Shown here: piece after piece, positions 10,042-17,681 of the stretch
Position numbering within the stretch: position 1 is the stretch's first letter
Layout of the letters: every line of letters begins with the position of its first letter
DNA from: Paraburkholderia largidicola
Lineage (GTDB): Bacteria > Pseudomonadota > Gammaproteobacteria > Burkholderiales > Burkholderiaceae
NCBI RefSeq assembly: GCF_013426895.1
Contig: NZ_AP023176.1
Location: 1,426,001-1,490,000, forward strand
Length of the DNA stretch: 64,000 bases
Direction: 5' to 3'
Notes under the pieces: generated by a model
Databases searched by the model: none
Told to the model about the DNA's origin: nothing
The model's input: the letters and a program-made list of their open reading frames with translations, nothing else
Position numbers and translations under genes: made by a program

Positions 10042-10116
10042 ATGCAGTGGACTACCCCTGGTTATACCGATATGCGTTTCGGGTTTGAAATTACGATGTA
10101 TATCGCCACAAGGTGA
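10042..10116 (+). CDS. pqqA: PqqA, PQQ precursor peptide
   Basis: A 24-residue open frame (MQWTTPGYTDMRFGF...) follows a GGAGG ribosome site at 10031-10035, seven bases before the ATG. It has the PqqA signature FE-x3-Y: Glu16 and Tyr20, the two residues that PqqE cross-links and that become the carbon and nitrogen skeleton of PQQ. The length and the -TR C-terminus also fit. It lies 11.7 kb upstream of pqqBCDE instead of directly before pqqB, and is divergent from the cbb operon. A sigma-54 promoter match lies 109 bp upstream. A separate pqqA lets the peptide be made in excess over the enzymes; that purpose is inference. I am confident of the identity because of the ribosome site and the exact residue spacing. 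Confidence 0.9.
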   Translation: MQWTTPGYTDMRFGFEITMYIATR

Positions 10117-10243
10117 AGTGGCCCGTGCGGGGCTGGTTTCGGTGAGGTTTTTGCCGGGCCGGCCCCGTTTGTTTTTTGTGCGGTGCCGCAGGAGGTTTTG
10201 GTTTTCTGCTTTTTGCTTTCGGGCCGCGCGGGTGGTTCGCGCA

Positions 10244-10896
10244 GGCATCCGCGTGATGTTATTGGTTCGCTAGCGTTGCCCCTGTGCGGGGCGGCACCTA
10301 CTTTTCTTTGCCGCCGCAAAGAAAAGTAGGCAAAAGAAAGCGGCTCACACCGCCAGTTCTTGTGTTTGCCCGAGGGCCCCCAACGGTTCTTACACTTCAC
10401 ACGGCAACGTCTTTGTTTGTGTGCGTTGCCAACGCTTCGAATGAACGCCTCACCCGCTTCGAGTACCCGTATTCAGACAAGCGGCAGCAAATCGCATGTG
10501 CCGCCCAGGTGGCAAACTGTGTGTAGGTCGTCGTACCGTACCGGTCAGTGCCTTACCAGAAACACCAATCTTGCTTTACCGTCCGGAGTGATGCGCCGAT
10601 GGCGCGAAAGCCTACACACAGTTTGCCACCTGGGCGGCGGAGGACTATCTGGCACGGCGTGCCGCGACTCCGGAGTGTGAAGTGGGTGATGCGTATAGAG
10701 AGAACGCTGGCAACGAACGCACAAAGCTACGCTGCCGTGTGGAGCGTAAGACCCTTTGGGGGCCCTCAGGCGGGGACTAGAATTGGCGGTGTGAGCCGCT
10801 TTCTTTTGCCTACTTTTCTTTGCGGCGGCAAAGAAAAGTAGGTGCCGCCCCGCACAGGGGCGACGCCTGAAGCACCAATAACATCACGCGGATGCC
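10244..10896. repeat. Composite palindromic extragenic element, copy B (about 653 bp)
   Basis: This element has the same layout and orientation as the copy at 3845-4494. The 113-bp outer arms are 10244-10356 and 10784-10896, each with the 34-bp hairpin (10297-10330 and 10809-10842). The inner 24-bp inverted pair is at 10500-10523 and 10615-10638. The outer arms are almost identical to copy A, while the middle has diverged. The left flank (10117-10243, after pqqA) is G/T-rich and the right flank (10897-10980) A/C-rich. No transposase is present. Open frames inside are by-products of the repeat. Together the 867 bases between pqqA and the DUF447 gene hold nothing else recognisable. Confidence 0.9.
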
Positions 10897-10983
10897 AGCG
10901 AACAAACAAGCAAACCAAACCGCCTGCGCAGCAAACAAAAAAACAGATCACCAAACGGCCTGCCGCCAAAGGCAAAAAACCAA

Positions 10984-11580
10984 ATGCTGATCCACGAAAC
11001 CATCATCACAACATGCTCCATCGACGGTGTCGCCCATATCGCCCCAATGGGCATCCGTCACGACGAAAACGGCCTGACGATCCTGGCCCCGTTCAGGCCA
11101 TCGAGAACGTTGGACAACGTACTAGCCACCCGCGCAGCGGTGATCAACTTCACAACCGACGTCCGCGTCTTCGCCGGTTGCGTCACGGGCACCCAACGCG
11201 ACTGGCCGACAAGCCCGGCGACCCAAGTCCCCAGCCTCAGGCTAAAAAACTCACTGGCCCACACCGAACTCACCCTCGATCACATCACACAAGACGACCC
11301 GCAGCGTCCCGTCCTCCACATGCGCTCCGTGCACACGGAAAACCACGCCCCATTCGCGGGCTTCAACCGCGCACAGGCGGCGGTAATAGAAGGCGCCATC
11401 CTCGTGAGCCGGCTTTTCATGCTGCCCGCCGACAAGATCGACCGCGAATTCGCCTACCTGCAGATCGCCATCGATAAAACCGCCGGCCCCGACGAACTCG
11501 TCGCATGGCAATGGATCACAGCAGCAGTAGAACGCTTTCGCACCACCGGCGACGCCGCCGACAAAAAAACTGCTTCCTGA
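10984..11580 (+). CDS. DUF447 family protein of the H4MPT/methylofuran gene set
   Basis: The 198-residue protein begins MLIHETIITTCSIDGVAHIAPMG, with the split-barrel, flavin-reductase-like pattern seen in DUF447 proteins (ETIITT near the N-terminus, IAPMGI, TDDV-like strand, then a helical C-terminal region). DUF447 genes are found with tetrahydromethanopterin genes in methylotrophic bacteria and archaea; their function is not established. An 11-bp gap to the MfnB-like gene suggests one transcript. Its coding strand is strongly enriched in A and C at the 5' end, next to the repeat, and normalises toward the 3' end. The ATG start sits in an A-rich leader with little Shine-Dalgarno signal. Confidence 0.8.
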   Translation: MLIHETIITTCSIDGVAHIAPMGIRHDENGLTILAPFRPSRTLDNVLATRAAVINFTTDVRVFAGCVTGTQRDWPTSPATQVPSLRLKNSLAHTELTLDHITQDDPQRPVLHMRSVHTENHAPFAGFNRAQAAVIEGAILVSRLFMLPADKIDREFAYLQIAIDKTAGPDELVAWQWITAAVERFRTTGDAADKKTAS

Positions 11581-11591
11581 CGGAGACCTCG

Positions 11592-12299
11592 ATGACCGCA
11601 TTGCTCGCAAGCGTCCGCTCGGCGGAAGAAGCGTTCGACGCAGCCGGCGCCGGCGCCGACCTGATCGATCTCAAAGAGCCGCTCGCAGGCGCACTCGGCG
11701 GCGTGTCGATCGACAACATCTGGCGCATCGCGCGCACGCTGCGCTCGCGCTACCCGGTGAAACCCATCAGCGCGACGATCGGCGACCTGCCGCCCGACGC
11801 GCTCGACGCCATCGCGGCGCGCATCGACGAAGTCGGCGAAACAGGCGTGGATTTCGTGAAAGCCGGCGTCGTGCCGGGACCGCATGCGCGCGATTGCCTC
11901 ACGCGCATCGCTGGCCTGAATGCCAACGTCTTGCCTGTGCTGTTGTGCGACGACGGCGTCGATGCAGAACTCGTCGAACACGCCGTCTCGCTCGGCTTCG
12001 CAGGCATCGTGTTCGATACGGCAGGCAAGACGGGCCGCACGCTGCTCGATTGCATCGACGGCGCAACGCTCGCGCGCTACATCACGACGATTCGCGCGTC
12101 GGGCGCCATGGCCTGCATCGCCGGTTCGCTCGGCTGGACACAACTCGACGCGATCCGCGCGCTGGCGCCCGATGTTGCCGGCTTTCGCACCGCGCTATGC
12201 GAGAACGGCCGCACCTCGCGCCTCGATCCGCGCCGCGTCGCGCAATGGGCCGACGCGCTGCATCACGCGGCTCCCGTCGCATCGACGGCCGCCGCGTAA
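11592..12299 (+). CDS. MfnB-like (5-formylfuran-3-yl)methyl phosphate synthase
   Basis: I chose ATG 11592 (235 residues), preceded by GGAG at 11582. The protein resembles DUF556/MfnB: DLIDLKEPLAGALGG holds the Schiff-base-type lysine (Lys28), and FDTAGKTGRTLLD holds the second conserved lysine (Lys146). In Methanocaldococcus, MfnB condenses two glyceraldehyde 3-phosphate molecules to the furan core of methanofuran. Methylotrophic bacteria make the related methylofuran, the formyl carrier for the Fhc complex encoded at 16.3-21.2 kb. Both key lysines and the overall length are conserved, so the same reaction is likely. Confidence 0.85.
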   Translation: MTALLASVRSAEEAFDAAGAGADLIDLKEPLAGALGGVSIDNIWRIARTLRSRYPVKPISATIGDLPPDALDAIAARIDEVGETGVDFVKAGVVPGPHARDCLTRIAGLNANVLPVLLCDDGVDAELVEHAVSLGFAGIVFDTAGKTGRTLLDCIDGATLARYITTIRASGAMACIAGSLGWTQLDAIRALAPDVAGFRTALCENGRTSRLDPRRVAQWADALHHAAPVASTAAA

Positions 12300-12324
12300 G
12301 CGTAGACAGCGCGCCATCGCGCGC

Positions 12325-12915
12325 TCACACGGCCGATGCATTCAAGAGTCGCTCGCGCACCAGCGCGACATCCGTCTTGCTGAACAACTCGACTTCGTAA
12401 TTCGCCTCTTTCACGTAATGGACGAAGCTCGCATCGATGACACCGTTCGATGCGAGCGTCACGAGCGGCACGTTCGCGCCGACCGGGCATGACTTCACGA
12501 CCATCAGACGCTCCGCATTCAGCGATGTGGACAGCCACGCGGCCAGGCTGTCGGAGGTCGTGTCCCAGTTGGTCATCGCGTTGGGCGTGACGCGCATCAG
12601 GCTCACGGGCATCCACACGGCAACCTTGCCCTTGCGCAGCGCGCGCCGGATCAGTTCTTCGTTGGTCGCCAGCACGAGGTCGGGCAGCACGGCCTGCATC
12701 ATCAGTGCGTACTGCGTCATCGCGAGCAGGCACATGTTGTGGGCGGCAAGATCGTCGAACTGCCATTCCTGCTGATACACGCGCACGCTGTCCGCAAAAT
12801 CCCCGCCGCCCGGCACGATCACCACGCGCCCGCCGCCGACCTCCCACAACTGCGTGAGCCAGTCCCGCAGCGACGGGTCGTGACTCAGGCTGCCCCCGAT
12901 CTTCACCACCCACAT
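12325..12915 (-). CDS. Small amino-acid-kinase-family kinase, probable methylofuran biosynthesis (MfnE-like)
   Basis: I chose ATG 12915 (196 residues, MWVVKIGGSLSHDPS), with a GCGAGG ribosome site; an in-frame start at 12945 adds ten residues. The amino acid kinase fold shows the N-terminal KIGGSL phosphate loop, the VVIVPGGGDFAD glycine motif and NWDTTSDSLAAWLS near the middle, where the Asp residues shape the active site. In methanogens, MfnE of this fold phosphorylates an aminomethylfuran phosphate to the diphosphate. The context (MfnB-like, ATP-grasp and Fhc genes) fits a methylofuran kinase. It is convergent with the MfnB-like gene (25 bp between stops) and is the last gene of a leftward group of three, 158 bp after the hydantoinase-like gene. 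Confidence 0.78.
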   Translation of the reverse strand: MWVVKIGGSLSHDPSLRDWLTQLWEVGGGRVVIVPGGGDFADSVRVYQQEWQFDDLAAHNMCLLAMTQYALMMQAVLPDLVLATNEELIRRALRKGKVAVWMPVSLMRVTPNAMTNWDTTSDSLAAWLSTSLNAERLMVVKSCPVGANVPLVTLASNGVIDASFVHYVKEANYEVELFSKTDVALVRERLLNASAV

Positions 12916-13073
12916 GTCCGTTACCTCGCTCTCGTTCGACCTCACGATGGCACGCCCGACGGCCCGCCCGCGTCAGCCCTGCGCTCGCCGCGCCATCGCG
13001 AGTCTGCGCCGCGCATACCGCGCGCGCATCGATGGTGCTGCGCCTCACGCGTCGCAAGCCCGTTGCCGCCGCT

Positions 13074-14174
13074 TCACGCGGCGCGCTGTTCTCGCCTCCT
13101 CGCAGTCATCAGCCACGCGACGGCGACGCTCGGCGCGCAGGTCGCGATCCATTCGGCGGCATCCGCTGGCGCGTCGTGCGCGATCTGTGTGAGCGCGCCG
13201 AAATCCACGTAATCGCGCGCATGGGCCTTCGCCAGCGCCGCCGCCAGAAAGCGCCCGCAACCCGCGCCGACGACAGGCGCCCGCGCCAGCGACGGATGCG
13301 CCGCACACACCTGCTCGAAGCTCGCGCCGATCGCGCGCAATTGCGCGTCGCGCCATGCGTGGGCGAACTCGCGCCATTCGTCTTCGGTCGCGTCGCCTGC
13401 ATCGCGGCCGATCGTTCTCGCCAGCCGCGCGCAGCTCGCGGCGAACGTCTTCGGTCCGTTGTCGGCGCTTGGATGCTGATCGTGCGGCGGCCACAGTTCG
13501 CCCGTCAGCCGGTAGATGTCGGCGCTTGTCGCGAACCATTCGTTCATCACGCTCGCCGTCTCGCCGCGAAACGCGATCCGATGCGCGATGCCGCACAACG
13601 GCGTGCGCACCACGCCGTGATACGCGAGTTCGCCGGTTACGAGCCGCGTCGCGTCGCTGACGCCGCGCGCCGCGACGCGCGCGTCGGCAACGGGCACGAT
13701 GTCGGTCGTCGTGCTGCCGATATCGATCAGCACGCAGTCGCGGATGCGGGTCGCGACATGCTGCGCCGTCGCCAGCCAGTTCGCCGACGCGACGGCGCGC
13801 CAGTGCGCGATGCTTTGCGCGGCATCCAGCCAGCCGGAAGCCCCCGCGAAGAATGCCGTATCGGCGCCGAGCCGCGCGGCCAGCGCATCGACGAGCGCAC
13901 GCACGCCATGCTCGCGGTCGGCGAACAGATCGACCATTTCGCCCGTCATCGTGACTGCGTGGCGCGCGCTCGCCTGGGTGAGATCGGGCCAGCGTTCCGC
14001 CGCCGAATCGATCGCGCGATGCAGATGGTCGAGCCCTTGCCACAGCGGACACGCCCATTGCGCGATATCGGTGACGATACCGTCCGCGTCGACGCGCGAC
14101 ACCTTCACGTGCGCGCCGCCGACGTCCCAGCCGAACACGACAGGCCCGGCCATCGAAGCCATGGACGCGCTCAT
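13074..14174 (-). CDS. Hydantoinase/oxoprolinase-type H4MPT-linked C1 transfer pathway protein (MfnF-like)
   Basis: ATG 14174 overlaps the stop of the ATP-grasp gene by four bases (ATGA), giving 366 residues. The protein has an actin/ASKHA-type ATPase fold. The N-terminal GWDVGGAHVKV and central VLIDIGSTTTDIVPV are the two phosphate-binding loops, and PVVGAGCGRFLA near the C-terminus is the adenosine motif. Relatives are annotated as H4MPT-linked C1 transfer pathway proteins. Archaeal MfnF, of this family, couples aminomethylfuran diphosphate to the glutamyl-tyramine unit of methanofuran. The position between a kinase and an ATP-grasp ligase agrees with that step. Assignment to that reaction is by homology class and context. 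Confidence 0.8.
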   Translation of the reverse strand: MSASMASMAGPVVFGWDVGGAHVKVSRVDADGIVTDIAQWACPLWQGLDHLHRAIDSAAERWPDLTQASARHAVTMTGEMVDLFADREHGVRALVDALAARLGADTAFFAGASGWLDAAQSIAHWRAVASANWLATAQHVATRIRDCVLIDIGSTTTDIVPVADARVAARGVSDATRLVTGELAYHGVVRTPLCGIAHRIAFRGETASVMNEWFATSADIYRLTGELWPPHDQHPSADNGPKTFAASCARLARTIGRDAGDATEDEWREFAHAWRDAQLRAIGASFEQVCAAHPSLARAPVVGAGCGRFLAAALAKAHARDYVDFGALTQIAHDAPADAAEWIATCAPSVAVAWLMTARRREQRAA

Positions 14175-15196
14175 GATCCCGCTCCGCATGCGGACAACGC
14201 CGGACGCCCCGCGACCTGCAGACCATGCGCCGCGAGCACGTCGGCAGCGAGATTGCGTCCGAGCCGCGCGGACAATCCGGCATACGCGACGGTCGCACGC
14301 GGATTCACTTCGATCACGACAGGGCCGCGCGACGGATGCCACACGACATCGATCCCGGCAAACCCGCGCAAGCCGGGCAGCGACGCCGCGACCTGCTGCG
14401 CGAGCGCATCGAGCGTGCGGCCTTGCGCGCTGTCGCGGTCGATCTGGTCGATATCCACGCCGTCGAAGCCGACCACCCGCCCGGCATGGCCTACGACGGG
14501 GGCAGCCACGTCTATCCTCTGCCGGTTGATGCTGATGAGCGTCGCACCCGCTGCATCGCAGATCAGCGACAGGCTCAGTGCGTCGCCATCCACCCACGCC
14601 TGCAGCACCGTTTCGCGCTGCGCCGCGCGGCGCGCCGCATATTCGGCGCGCGCCGCGTCGGCGTCGTCGAACGCGAGCGTATCGAGTCCGCCCGCGCCGT
14701 CGTCGGGCTTGACGACCCAGCGGTGCTGCGTGCGCGGATCGACCTGCGCCGGTTCGAGCGCAGGCGTCACGGCAATGCCGCGCGACGCGAGCCGCGCCGC
14801 CGTCGCGCGCTTGCTCGAGGCGAGCGCGATGGCTTCCTTCGTGCAACCGATCCAGCGCGCGGGACCGACGGCATCGGCGAGATCGAGCATCAGGCCATCG
14901 CACTCGGGCGCGACGATCCATGCATAGTCGTGTTCGCGCGCGGCCCGCGAGACGAACTCCAGCATCGATTCGCCCGGCTTCGCGCGGCAATGCGCGACGC
15001 CCTCAGGCACATGCTCGAAGCGCGAACTCGCAAAGCTGACCTGCACGCCGTCGAGCTGCCGCAGATCGCCGACAATCGCATCGCGCATCACGCGCCCTTC
15101 GACCACGAGCGCGCTCAGATCCGCGAGGCTGCTGGCGCCCGCGAGTTGCGCGTCGATGCCGCCGCCAGTGAGATACTCATAAACCCAGAGCTTCAT
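14171..15196 (-). CDS. ATP-grasp ligase, possible tyramine-glutamate ligase-like (MfnD-like) step of methylofuran synthesis
   Basis: I chose ATG 15196 (341 residues, MKLWVYEYLTGGGID), with a GGAGA site nine bases upstream; six more residues are possible from 15214. The protein shows ATP-grasp features: WVVKPDDGAGGLDT (the nucleotide-binding loop), a long central lid region, and GFAGIDVVWHPSRGPVVIEVNPR, where the Asp/Glu/Asn residues bind Mg. In archaea, MfnD of this fold joins glutamate to tyramine in methanofuran. It is the first gene of a leftward three-gene group (ligase, hydantoinase-like, kinase). Its start codon is only 16 bp from the start of a rightward gene, so each promoter must lie inside the other coding region or overlap it. 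Confidence 0.8.
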   Translation of the reverse strand: MKLWVYEYLTGGGIDAQLAGASSLADLSALVVEGRVMRDAIVGDLRQLDGVQVSFASSRFEHVPEGVAHCRAKPGESMLEFVSRAAREHDYAWIVAPECDGLMLDLADAVGPARWIGCTKEAIALASSKRATAARLASRGIAVTPALEPAQVDPRTQHRWVVKPDDGAGGLDTLAFDDADAARAEYAARRAAQRETVLQAWVDGDALSLSLICDAAGATLISINRQRIDVAAPVVGHAGRVVGFDGVDIDQIDRDSAQGRTLDALAQQVAASLPGLRGFAGIDVVWHPSRGPVVIEVNPRATVAYAGLSARLGRNLAADVLAAHGLQVAGRPALSACGAGS

Positions 15197-15212
15197 CAAG
15201 GAACGTCTCCGC

Positions 15213-15989
15213 ATGCAGGTGATCCCGGTTCTCGATCTGCTCGACGGCCACGCAGTGCGCGCGATACGCGGCGACCGCGCGAACTATCGACCCATCCAGT
15301 CATCGCTGTGCGCGACGAGCGAGCCGCTGCCCGTCGCGCGCGCGCTCGTTGCCGCGACGGCCGCGCCTGCGCTGTACGTCGCGGACCTCGGCGCAATCAT
15401 GTCGCGCGAAGCCGATCCGTCGACAGTGGCCGCGCTCGCCGCGAACCTCGCGCATCCGCATGCGCATATCGGGCCACACAGCGGCCCGTTCGAAATCTGG
15501 CTCGACGCGGGCTTCGCCGATTTCCCGTCGATGCTTGCCCATCTCGCGCGCATCGCCACGGCAACCGGCCCCACGGAAACCCGCATCGTCCCCGTGTTCG
15601 GCTCCGAGTCGCTGCACTCGCTCGACGCGCTGCGCGAAGCCGAAGCGGCCGGCTACGCGCCCATCCTGTCGCTCGATCATCGCGGCCGAGAGCTGATCGC
15701 GGCCCCCGAACTCGCGCAGGCACTACGCTCGCCGGCGTCATGGCCGTCGCGCGTGATCGTCATGACGCTCGATCAGGTCGGCGCCGACGCCGGCCCCGAC
15801 CTCGAGACGTTCAACCTGATCCACGCGCAAGCGGGCCAGCGCCCGGTCATCGGCGCAGGCGGTATCCGCCATCGCGACGATCTCGATGCAGCCGCACGCA
15901 ACGGCGCGCATGCATGGCTGATCGCATCGGCCCTTCACGACGGCAGGCTTCGCACCGCGCAAACAACGCGCTCAGACGCCGCAGCGTGA
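15213..15989 (+). CDS. HisA/HisF-related TIM-barrel protein of the H4MPT/methylofuran cluster
   Basis: The 258-residue protein begins MQVIPVLDLLDGHAVRA, the classic HisA start with the catalytic Asp. It continues with LYVADLGAIM, WLDAGFAD and the phosphate-binding PVIGAGGIRHRDDLDAA near the C-terminus. True histidine biosynthesis HisA lies in a his operon and is not expected here, so this is a paralogue retained in methylotrophic gene clusters, with an unknown reaction on a phosphorylated substrate. The ribosome site AAGGAA lies within the 16-bp gap to the divergent ATP-grasp gene. The C-terminal 20 residues are low complexity. Confidence 0.8.
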   Translation: MQVIPVLDLLDGHAVRAIRGDRANYRPIQSSLCATSEPLPVARALVAATAAPALYVADLGAIMSREADPSTVAALAANLAHPHAHIGPHSGPFEIWLDAGFADFPSMLAHLARIATATGPTETRIVPVFGSESLHSLDALREAEAAGYAPILSLDHRGRELIAAPELAQALRSPASWPSRVIVMTLDQVGADAGPDLETFNLIHAQAGQRPVIGAGGIRHRDDLDAAARNGAHAWLIASALHDGRLRTAQTTRSDAAA

Positions 15990-16096
15990 TCCGCGAAACA
16001 ATATCCATGCCACGCGGACCGCGTTGCAGCAACGGCGCGGCTCGCATGCGCAGTGGGCCGCGCACTGTCCTCAAGTGACACACTGTTGCAGCGCGA

Positions 16097-16111
16097 AGCA
16101 CATACTGTGCT
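16097..16111. promoter_or_regulatory. Dyad AGCACA-N3-TGTGCT upstream of fhcB
   Basis: A perfect inverted repeat with 6-bp arms lies in the 291-bp gap before fhcB, the only clear dyad there. It may be an operator for the fhc operon. No regulator is identified. Confidence 0.35.
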
Positions 16112-16280
16112 GCGCCCGGCCCGGCGCGCGGCGGACATATTGGGCCGCTCATGAGGTGTTCACGTTCGACGCAGCGAGCCGTTTGCCACGCGCTCATCTG
16201 AAATGCCGGGCAACCGTGCTTGCACGAGCCCGCTGCAAGCCGACGACGAGATCGGCACGGACCTTGCTGATCGGGGTCTT

Positions 16281-17681
16281 ATGCACGAGTCCACGTCCCC
16301 CTCCACGTCCAACGTCACGCACGCCAACGCGACATCGGCCGCCGATGGGCCATTGCCATCCGTTTCGACGACTCACGACTGGACCTGCCCCTTCTGCCCG
16401 CTGCTGTGCGACGACATCGAGGCCCACGTCTCACGCGATCAGACGATCGCCGCGCCCGCCACGCAATGCGCGCGGCTCGCCGATGCGCTGACGCGCCATG
16501 ACGCCAGCGACAACGTCTGCTCGCCTGCCGTCGACGGCGCCCCCGTGTCACTCGATACCGCGCTCGATGCAGCCGCCGCCGTACTCGCGCAGGCACGCAG
16601 GCCGCTCTTTGGCGGCTGCGCAACGGATATTGCCGGTGCACGCGCGCTCTATGCGCTCGCTGCCGGCTGCGGCGCGATCCTCGATTCGCTGCATGGCGAC
16701 GCGCTGAGCGCCTCGACGCTGGCGCTACAGGATCGCGGCGCGTTCTTCACGACCTTGTCCGAAGTGCGTTCGCGCGCCGATCTGCTGATCGTGTTTGCTT
16801 GCCAGCCTTCCGCGCAGCATCCGCGCTTTTACGAGCGCATTGCGAGCGGCACGTCGATGCAGCGCGAGATCCGCTTCGTCTGTTGCGACACCGATCCGGC
16901 CGCCAGTCAGGCTGACGACACGCGCAGCACTTCGCTTCTAGCCGATGCTTCGCCGCACGACGTGCTCGCGCTGTGGTCGGCTATTGCCGAAGGCCGCACA
17001 GCCGAATCGTTCGATGACGGCGCGGGCATCGCGACAGCACTCGCTTCGTTGATGGCGCGCATCGCCGAAGCGCGCTACACGGCGTTCGTGATCGAGCCGG
17101 CCGAACTGCCGCAGCCGCATGCAGCGCTGCTGATCGAGGCGCTGCACCGGATCGTCAAGGCGATCAACCGCACGAGCCGCGCGGGCGTCCTGACGCTCGG
17201 CGGCGCAGACGGCACGCTGAGCGTCAACCAGACCATCACGTGGCTGTCGGGCTTTCCGTTGCGCACGCGCGTGTCGAAGCCCGACCGGCCGCCGGGCACG
17301 GCGCCGCTCGACCACGATCCTTATCGCTATCGCACTGAACGTCTGCTGGCTGCGGGCGAAGCGGATGCGTTGCTGTGGACGGCCAGCTTCGACACGCATC
17401 CACCACCCTCCACGCTCGACGCAAACACGCCCCTGATCGTGCTCGGCACGCCCGCACTCGGCTCTGCGCCCGATCTGCAAACGCGCAGAGCAAAGACGAT
17501 CTTCATTCCCGTCGCGACGCCCGGTATCGACAGCGACGGTCATCTGTTTCGCGTTGATACATCCGTCGTCGTGCCCCTGCATGCGGCGCGGCATGTTGCG
17601 CTGCCAACGGTTGCGTTCATCGCGACGCATCTTGCCGAGGCGCTCGCGACACGCGCCGCGCAGGCACGGAGCCCGGCATGA
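16281..17681 (+). CDS. fhcB: Formyltransferase/hydrolase complex subunit B (formylmethanofuran dehydrogenase subunit B homologue)
   Basis: I prefer ATG 16281 (466 residues, MHESTSPSTSN), with GGGG shortly upstream; a longer frame to 16203 is open. The protein has the molybdopterin oxidoreductase-type fold of FwdB. TCPFCPLLCDDIEAHV near residue 37 and the NQTITWLSGFPLRTRVSK region are landmarks. In bacteria, the Fhc complex does not reduce CO2; it hydrolyses formyl-methylofuran to formate, and FhcB has lost the metal cofactor role. Gene order fhcBADC with ATGA overlap to fhcA shows translational coupling. The first 35 residues are Ser/Thr-rich and probably disordered. Confidence 0.9.
   Translation: MHESTSPSTSNVTHANATSAADGPLPSVSTTHDWTCPFCPLLCDDIEAHVSRDQTIAAPATQCARLADALTRHDASDNVCSPAVDGAPVSLDTALDAAAAVLAQARRPLFGGCATDIAGARALYALAAGCGAILDSLHGDALSASTLALQDRGAFFTTLSEVRSRADLLIVFACQPSAQHPRFYERIASGTSMQREIRFVCCDTDPAASQADDTRSTSLLADASPHDVLALWSAIAEGRTAESFDDGAGIATALASLMARIAEARYTAFVIEPAELPQPHAALLIEALHRIVKAINRTSRAGVLTLGGADGTLSVNQTITWLSGFPLRTRVSKPDRPPGTAPLDHDPYRYRTERLLAAGEADALLWTASFDTHPPPSTLDANTPLIVLGTPALGSAPDLQTRRAKTIFIPVATPGIDSDGHLFRVDTSVVVPLHAARHVALPTVAFIATHLAEALATRAAQARSPA

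Noticed and set aside
13032..14927. A 631-codon plus-strand frame and a 638-codon minus-strand frame across the hydantoinase and ATP-grasp genes
   Set aside because: The minus frame contains the real gene in its second part only, and the plus frame is Arg-rich shadow sequence.
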